From: Zoogloea sp016790385
Lineage (GTDB): Bacteria; Pseudomonadota; Gammaproteobacteria; Burkholderiales; Rhodocyclaceae
DNA length: 64,000 nucleotides
Assembly: GCF_041916735.1 (NCBI RefSeq)
Contig: NZ_JAYRYY010000001.1
Direction: 5' to 3' (one strand)
Shown: piece by piece, positions 53,301 through 62,300 of the stretch
Layout: every line of letters begins with the position of its first letter
Position numbering within the stretch: position 1 is the stretch's first letter
Program-made: the position numbers and the translations under genes
Notes under the pieces: generated by a model
Database searches by the model: none
Told to the model about the DNA's origin: nothing
What the model saw: the letters and a program-made list of their open reading frames with translations, nothing else

Positions 53301-56300
53301 TGTCCGTGCTGCCCTGGCCATCGGCCACCTGGACGATCACGTCGTAAACGTTGTCGCCACCGGCGTCGGTCGGGGTTTCGAAGTCCGGAGCGGAAACGAA
53401 GCTCAGCGCGCCGGTGCTGGCGTTGATACTGAACTTGGCCGCATCGGCACCGCCCACGATGGAATACGTCAAGGTCTGCGCCGGTTGATCGGCGTCGGTC
53501 GCGGTGACCGTCAGGACCGCCGTGGTGTTCTCGGCCACGCTCGCCGTGGACCCGCTGGTGATCACCGGGGCATTGTCGTTAGCGGAGGTGACTGTCACGG
53601 CAATCGCCTGACTGTCCGTACTGCCCTGGCCATCGGCCACCTGGACGATCACGTCGTAAACATTGTCCCCGCCGGCATCGGTCGGCACTTCAAAGTCAGG
53701 AGCCGTCAGGAAGCTCAGGGCACCGGTAGTGGCGTTGATGCTGAACTTGGCCGCATCGGCACCGCCGACAATCGAATAGCTCAGTGTCTGAGCCGGCTGG
53801 TCTGCGTCCGTCGCCGTGACCGTCATCACCGCCGTGGTGTTCTCGGCCACGCTCGCCGTGGCGCCGCTGGTGATCACCGGGGCATTGTCGTTGGCAGAGG
53901 TCACGGTCACGGCGATCGCCTGACTGTCCGTGCCGCCCTGACCGTCCGCCACCTGGACGATCACGTCATAGACGTTGTCACCGCCGGCGTCCGTCGGGAC
54001 TTCGAAGTCAGGCGCGGAGACGAAGCTCAGCGCGCCGGTGCTGGCGTTGATGCTGAACTTGGCCGCATCGGCACCACCGACAATCGAGTAGCTCAAGGTC
54101 TGAGCCGGCTGGTCGGCATCCGTTGCCGTCACCGTCATCACTGCCGTGGTGTTCTCCGCGACACTCGCCATGGCAGCGCTGGTGATCACCGGCGCGTTGT
54201 CGTTGGCGGCAGTGACCGTCACCGCGATCGCTTGGCTGTCCGTGCTGCCCTGACCATCCTCCACCTGGACGATGACGTCATAGACGTTGTCACCGCCGGC
54301 GTCGGTCGGGGTTTCGAAGTCGGGCGCGGCGATGAAACTCAGTGCGCCGGTGCTAGCATTTATGGAGAATTTGGCGGCATCGGCACCGCCGACAATCGAG
54401 TAGCTCAAGGTCTGAGCCGGCTGGTCGGCATCCGTCGCGGTGACCGTCATCACCGCCGTTGTGTTCTCCGCCACGCTCGCCGAGGCGCTGCTGGTGATCA
54501 CCGGCGCGTTGTCGTTGGCGGACGTCACGGTGACGGCGATGGCCTGACTGTCCGTGCCGCCCTGGCCGTCGGCCACCTGGACGATCACATCGTAGACGTT
54601 GTCACCACCGACGTCGGTCGGGGCTTCGAAGTCGGGCGCAGAGATGAAGCTTAGGGCTCCGGTGCTGGCATTGATGCTGAACTTGGCGGCGTCGGCGCCA
54701 CCCACGATCGAGTACGTCAGGGTCTGGGCCGGTTGATCAGCGTCGGTCGCCGTGACCGTCACCACCGCCGTGGTGTTCTCCGCGACGCTCGCCGTGGCAG
54801 CGCTGGTGATCACCGGCGCGTTGTCGTTGGCGGACGTCACGGTGACGGCGATGGCCTGACTGTCGGTGCCTCCCTGGCCATCGGCCACCTGGACGATCAC
54901 GTCATAGACGTTGTCACCGCCGGCATCGGTCGGTGCCTCATAGTCTGGAGCGGTCACGAAACTCAGCGCGCCCGTGCTGGTGTTGATGCTGAACTTGGCA
55001 GCATCGGCACCGCCGACAATCGAGTAGCTCAAGGTCTGAGCCGGCTGGTCGGCATCCATCGCGGTGACCGTCATCACTGCCGTGGTGTTCTCGGCCACGC
55101 TCGCCGTGGCGCTGCTGGTGATCACTGGCGCGTTGTCGTTCGCGGACGTCACGGTGACGGCGATGGCCTGACTGTCCGTGCCGCCCTGGCCGTCAGCCAC
55201 CTGGACGATGACGTCGTAGACGTTGTCACCGCCGGCATCGGTCGGGGTTTCGAAGTCAGGCGCGGCCAGGAAGCTCAGTGCGCCTGTGCTGGCATTGATA
55301 CTGAACTTGGCGGCATCGGCACCACCCACGATCGAGTAGCTCAGCGTCTGGGCGGGCTGGTCGGCATCCGTCGCAGTCACTGTCATCACTGCCGTGGTGT
55401 TCTCGGCGACGCTCGCCGTGGCGCTGCTGGTGATCACTGGCGCGTTGTCGTTGGCGGACGTCACAGTGACGGCGATGGCCTGACTGTCCGTGCCGCCCTG
55501 GCCGTCGGCCACCTGGACGATCACATCGTAGACGTTGTCCGCGCCGACATCGGTCGGGGCTTCGAAGTCAGGCGCGGCCAGGAAGCTCAGCGCGCCAGTG
55601 CTGGCGTTGATGCTGAACTTGGCGGCGTCCGCGCCGCCGACAATCGAGTAACTCAGCGTCTGGGCCGGCTGGTCAGCGTCGGTCGCCGTCACCGTCATCA
55701 CTGCCGTGGTGTTCTCGGCCACGCTGGCCGTGGCAGCGCTGGTAATCACGGGCGCGTTGTCATTGGCGGACGTCACGGTGACGGCAATAGCCTGACTGTC
55801 CGTGCCGCCCTGGCCATCGGCCACCTGGACGATGACGTCGTAGACGTTGTCACCACCGACGTCGGTCGGGGTTTCGAAGTCAGGAGCAGAGATGAAGCTT
55901 AGGGCTCCGGTGCTGGAATTGATGCTGAACTTGGCGGCATCGGCACCGCCCACGATCGAGTAGCTCAGCGTCTGGGCGGGCTGGTCGGCATCCGTCGCGG
56001 TGACCGTCATCACTGCCGTGGTGTTCTCGGCCACGCTCGCCGTGGCGCTGCTGGTGATCACTGGCGCGTTGTCGTTGGCGGACGTCACGGTGACGGCGAT
56101 AGCCTGACTGTCCGTGCCGCCCTGGCCATCGGCCACCTGGACGATGACGTCGTAGACGTTGTCACCGCCGACGTCGGTCGGGGTTTCGAAGTCAGGAGCA
56201 GAGACGAAGCTCAGGGCACCGGTGCTGGCGTTGATGCTGAACTTGGCGGCATCGGCACCACCCACGATCGAGTAGCTCAGCGTCTGGGCGGGCTGGTCGG

Positions 56301-59300
56301 CATCCGTCGCGGTGACCGTCATCACTGCCGTGGTGTTCTCGGCCACGCTCGCCGTGGCGCTGCTGGTGATCACTGGTGCGTTGTCGTTGGCGGACGTCAC
56401 GGTCACGGCGATGGCCTGACTGTCCGTGCTGCCCTGGCCATCGGCCACCTGGACGATGACGTCGTAGACGTTGTCACCGCCGGCATCGGTCGGTGCCTCA
56501 TAGTCTGGAGCGGTCACGAAACTCAGCGCGCCCGTGCTGGTGTTGATGCTGAACTTGGCAGCATCGGCACCGCCGACAATCGAGTAGCTCAAGGTCTGAG
56601 CCGGGTGGTCGGCATCCGTCGCAGTCACTGTCATCACTGCCGTGGTGTTCTCGGCCACGCTCGCCGTGGCGCTGCTGGTGATCACTGGCGCGTTGTCGTT
56701 CGCGGACGTCACGGTGACGGCGATAGCCTGACTGTCCGTGCCGCCCTGGCCATCGGCCACCTGGACGATGACGTCGTAGACGTTGTCACCGCCGACGTCG
56801 GTCGGGGTTTCGAAGTCAGGAGCAGAGACGAAGCTCAGGGCACCGGTGCTGGCGTTGATGCTGAACTTGGCGGCGTCGGCACCACCCACGATCGAGTACG
56901 TCAGGGTCTGGGCCGGTTGATCAGCATCGGTCGCCGTGACCGTCACCACCGCCGTGGTGTTCTCCACGACGCTCGCAGTGGCAGCGCTGGTGATCACTGG
57001 CGCGTTGTCGTTGGCGGACGTCACAGTGACGGCGATGGCCTGACTGTCTGTGCTGCCCTGGCCGTCGGCCACCTGGACGATCACGTCATAGACGTTGTCC
57101 CCGCCGACATCGGTCGGGGCTTCGAAGTCCGGCGCGGCCAGGAAGCTCAGCGCGCCCGTGCTGGCGTTGATGCTGAACTTGGCGGCGTCGGCACCGCCGA
57201 CAATCGAGTAGCTCAAGGTCTGGGCCGGCTGGTCGGCATCCGTCGCAGTCACTGTCATCACTGCCGTGGTGTTCTCGGCGACGCTCGCCGTGGCGCTGCT
57301 GGTGATCACTGGCGCGTTGTCGTTCGCGGACGTCACGGAGATGGCGATGGCCTGACTGTCCGTGCCGCCCTGGCCGTCGGCCACCTGGACGATCACATCG
57401 TAGACGTTGTCCCCGCCGACATCGGTCGGGGCTTCGAAGTCGGGCGCGGCCAGGAAGCTCAGCGCGCCCGTGCTGGCGTTGATGCTGAACTTGGCGGCGT
57501 CGGCACCACCCACGATCGAGTACGTCAGGGTCTGGGCCGGTTGATCAGCGTCGGTCGCCGTGACCGTCACCACCGCCGTGGTGTTCTCCGCGACGCTCGC
57601 CGTGGCAGCGCTGGTGATCACCGGCGCGTTGTCGTTGGCGGACGTCACGGTGACGGCGATGGCCTGACTGTCCGTGCCGCCCTGGCCGTCAGCCACCTGG
57701 ACGATGACGTCGTAGACGTTGTCACCGCCGGCATCGGTCGGGGTTTCGAAGTCAGGCGCGGCCAGGAAGCTCAGCGCGCCCGTGCTGGCGTTGATGCTGA
57801 ACTTGGCGGCGTCCGCGCCGCCGACAATCGAGTAGCTCAAGGTCTGAGCCGGCTGGTCGGCATCGGTCGCGGTGACCGTCATCACCGCCGTGGTGTTTTC
57901 CGCAACGCTGGCCGTGGACCCGCTGGTGATCACCGGCGCGTTGTCGTTGGCGGACGTCACGGTGACGGCGATGGCCTGACTGTCCGTGCTGCCCTGGCCA
58001 TCGGCCACCTGGACGATGACGTCGTAGACGTTGTCACCACCGACGTCGGTCGGGGTTTCGAAGTCAGGAGCAGAGATGAAGCTTAGGGCTCCGGTGCTGG
58101 AATTGATGCTGAACTTGGCGGCATCGGCACCGCCCACGATGGAGTACGTCAGCGTCTGCGCCGGTTGATCGGCATCCGTCGCCGTCACCGTCATCACCGC
58201 CGTGGTGTTCTCGGCCACGCTCGCCGTAGCGCCGCTGGTGATCACCGGGGTGTTGTCGTTGACCGCCGTCACGGTTACCGCGATGGCCTTGGTGCTGCTC
58301 AAATTGCCGTCGCTCGCCTGCACGGTCACGTCGTAGACGTTGTTGGCACCGGCGTCGGTCGGAGCCTCGTAGTCAGGCGCGGTCAGGAAACTGAGCGCGC
58401 CGGTGCTGCTGTTGATGCTGAACTTCACCGCATCGGCACCGCCCACGATGGAGTACGTCAGCGTCTGCGCCGGCTGATCGGCATCCGTTGCCGTCACCGT
58501 CATCACCGTCGTCGTGTTCTCGGCCACGCTGGCCGTGGCAGCGCTGGTGATCGCCGGGGTGTTGTCGTTGACAGCCGTCACGGTGACAGCAATGGCCTTG
58601 GTGCTGCTCAAAGTGCCATCGCTCGCCTGCACGGTCACGTCGTAGACGTTGTTGGCCCCTGAGTCGGTTGGCGCTTCATAGTCTGGTGCCGTTGCAAAGC
58701 TCAGCGCCCCGGTGCTGCTGTTGATACTGAACTTCGCCGCATCGGCACCACCCACAATGGAATACGTCAGAGTCTGGGCGGGTTGATCAGCATCGGTCGC
58801 GGTGACGGTCATCACCGCCGTGGTGTTCTCTGCCACGCTGGCCGTGGCGCCACTGGTGATCGCCGGGGTGTTGTCATTGACCGCCGTCACGGTGACGGCA
58901 ATGGCCTTGGTGCTGCTCAAGGTGCCGTCGCTCGCCTGCACGGTCACGTCATAGACGTTATTGGCCCCCGAGTCGGTCGGTGCCTCATAGTCCGGTGCTG
59001 TTGCGAAACTCAGCGCGCCGGTGCTGCTGTTGATGGAGAACTTCGCGGCGTCGGCACCACCCACGATGGAATACGTCAAGCTCTGGGCCGGTTGATCGGC
59101 ATCCGTCGCGGTGACGGTCATCACCGCCGTGGTGTTCTCCGCGACGCTGGCCGTGGCGCCGCTCGTGATCACCGGAGTGTTGTCGTTAACGGCCGTCACG
59201 GTGACGGCGATGGCCTTGGTGCTGCTCAAAGTGCCGTCGCTCGCCTGCACGGTCACGTCATAGACGTTGTTGGCCCCTGTGTCGGTCGGTGCTTCATAGT

Positions 59301-62300
59301 CCGGTGCCGTTGCGAAGCTCAGCGCGCCGGTGCTGCTGTTGATACTGAACTTGGCCGCATCGGCGCCGCCCACGATGGAGTACGTCAGCGTCTGGGCCGG
59401 CTGATCGGCATCCGTTGCCGTCACCGTCATCACTGTCGTCGTGTTCTCGGCCACGCTGGCCGTGGCGCCGCTGGTGATCACAGGGGCGTTGTCGCTGACC
59501 GGCGTCACCGTCACCGCAATCGCTTTGCTGCTAACAAAACTGCCGTCGCTCGCCTGAACCGTCACGTTGTAGACGTTATCGGTGCCAACGTCCTGAGGGT
59601 TTTCGTAGTCAGGCGCCGCGATGAAACTCAGGGCACCGGTACTGCTGTTTATGGAGAATTTTGCGACGTCGGAGCCTGCGACGATGCTGTAGGTGAGCGT
59701 CTGCGCCGGCAGATCAGCATCCGTCGCCGTCACGGTCATCACCGCCGTGGTGTTCTCGGCCACGTTTGCGGTGGCGCCACTGGTGATCACCGGAGTGTTG
59801 TCGTTCACGGCAGTCACGGTGACAGCAATGGCCTTGGTGCTGCTCAAAGTGCCGTCGCTCGCCTGCACGGTCACGTCGTAGACGTTGTTGGCACCTGAGT
59901 CGGTCGGTGCTTCATAGTCCGGTGCCGTTACGAAGCTCAGGGCGCCGGTGCTGGCGTTGATCGAGAACTTCGCCGCATCCACCCCGCCGCTGATCGAATA
60001 CACTGGCGTGTCACCATCCACGTCCAACGACGTGACGGTCATCACCGCAGTGGTGTTCTCGGCCACGCTGGCCGTACTGCCACTGGTGATCGTGGGCGCG
60101 TCGTTCACGGCGGTAACGGTCACATCGACGACATCGGTCGCGCTGGAAAAGGCGGACGTCCCACCGTTTGTCGACGTGCTCACCTTGGTGCCCGCCGTGC
60201 CACTGGTCTGGTCCCAGGCACGAATGGTCAATGCCGAGGCGGACGATCCGAAGAAGTTTGCCGCCGGCGCGAAATACAGCCGGGTACTGGCATTGTTGGT
60301 GAGCAGCAGCGACGAACTGGCGCTCACCGCACCCACGGTGCTCCAGCTGCTACCGCCGTTGGTGCTGTAGTACCATGTCCCGTTGGTCTCGTTGCTGGCA
60401 ACCAGCGCGATGCCTTTGACCGCCCCACTATCCACGTCGCTGATACCACCGGTAAACGCGCTGACCAGCGAACCCACGGCACCTGAAGGTGCTCCGGCAT
60501 CCTCGGCGACGGTCAGCGAAAGCGAGGTGTCGGCCAGGTCAGGCGCGTTGTTTGCGATGAGTAGGCCGGCCGAGAATTCCGAGGTCGCGGTGAATGTTGC
60601 AAACGACGAAACGCTTTTGGTTGCTGTCGCCGTAATGTAGTTACCGGCCGCAATACTTACCCCAAATGTCGGGTTGAACGAGGCATCGCCACTGCCATTT
60701 GTAGTCACATTAGCGAAGCCAAGGTAAGTCTGGCCTTCGCCATATCCACTCGAATCCACTGCAGCGCTTGAGAAGAACTCGACCCTAAAATACGAGTTCG
60801 CGCTGCTGTTGAGCGTGCCATTGATCGTGATTTGCCCCGTCGAGGGCACGACGGAGGTTAGCACTGGCATGTTCTGCAGTGCGTTGGGGCCACTGTCACC
60901 GTCGCCAAGATCATTTGTGGTGACACCATCGTTGCCGAGGTCGATCCCCAGGCCCGTGTTGCTGTAGATCGAGTTCTGCAGGATGCGGACGGCGCCGGGA
61001 TCGGCCTTCACTACAATACCTGCCCCCGTATTGCCGGCGATGATATTGCCCTGGCCCGAACCAGTGCCGCCAATCAGCACATCACTGGAAGCCCCTGCCT
61101 CAAAAATGCCGGCCGTCGAGTTGCCGCCTCCATTACCCATCAACACTGCGCCAGTGGCGTCTACGCCGATCTTGTTACCCTGGACGGTCACTCCGGTCGC
61201 AGAAAGATAGATGCCCCCGCGGTGCAAACTCCAGCTGGCATTGGTATTACCCGAGATGACATTGCCGAGAATGCTGGTGTTGGTAGCCAAGAAATCAACC
61301 ACTACACCAAAGCCGCCGTTGGACAACGCGGTTGTACCGGCCGCATCGGTACCGATGTAATTACCCTGAACGACGTTGTTGTTGGCGACCGCACCACCGG
61401 AACCAGTAACGGTCACACCGTACTGAGTATTTCCCGAGACAACGTTTCGCGCGCCGGCCGTTGCACCGCCGACGGTATTACCCGACGCACCTGCCGTGAT
61501 CAGGACCCCAATTTGTACGTTGGCAATGGCGGCGGTCCCCGCCGCGTTGAGGCCGATGTAGTTACCGGAAATGGTATTACCGGTTGCCGAAGTGCCGGTG
61601 AGGACAACGCCGGAAGCGCTGTTACCAGAAATAATGTTGCGGCTCGCTGCCGTTGTACCGCCAATCGTGTTGTTGGCCGACGCAACGGATATTCCGTTGG
61701 AAGCATTGGCCACAGCCGCCGTGCCAGCTACGTTCGTCCCGATGTAGTTCCCAAGTATCTGGTTGCCCGTGCTCGTGCTGTTGTCGGTAGTGATGCTGAT
61801 ACCTGAGTTGCTGTTGCCCGAGATAACGTTGCGATCTGCGGCCGTGGTTCCACCAATGACGTTGTTGCTCGAATTGAAGATGGAAAGACCGACACCGTTG
61901 GCGGACGCTCCGGTACCTGCGGAATCCAACCCCAACCAGTTGCCGACAATCGTATTGCCGCCGCTGCCGCTGATGCTGATAGCGGACTGAGTAAAGTTCT
62001 GAATGATCAGACCGCGGATAGTGCTTCCGTCCGTTCCACTGAATAGCTCAAGACCGTCATTGATGCTCCCATCACCCCGGAGCACGATGGCCGGTTTATT
62101 GCCGTTCGCCGCAAAACTGTCATCGGTGGTGGCGTCGATGCTGACCGTTCCGGTCAATGACGGCAAAGCGGAAGACAAGGAAATCGTATGGATACCCGTA
62201 CCCGCGATGCTGAAACTGATGGAGTCGGTGCCGGCGGTGGTGTTGGCGGCGATGATCGCCTCGCGCAGGGATATCTTGCCGTCGGTGCCCTTGCTGGCGT

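Noticed and set aside
53485..58086. Long plus-strand open frames (for example 53485-54654, 54733-55902, 56605-58086) rich in Arg, Gly, His and Asp
   Set aside because: They lie antisense to the cadherin array and repeat with its period. Their odd composition is that of a GC-rich shadow, and none has a ribosome site.
58165..59898. Further plus-strand open frames over the right part of the array
   Set aside because: Same reason: periodic antisense shadows of the 103-codon repeats.
52036..60100. CRISPR-like periodicity
   Set aside because: The period is 309-312 bases with no spacers and an open reading frame throughout; it is a protein repeat array.
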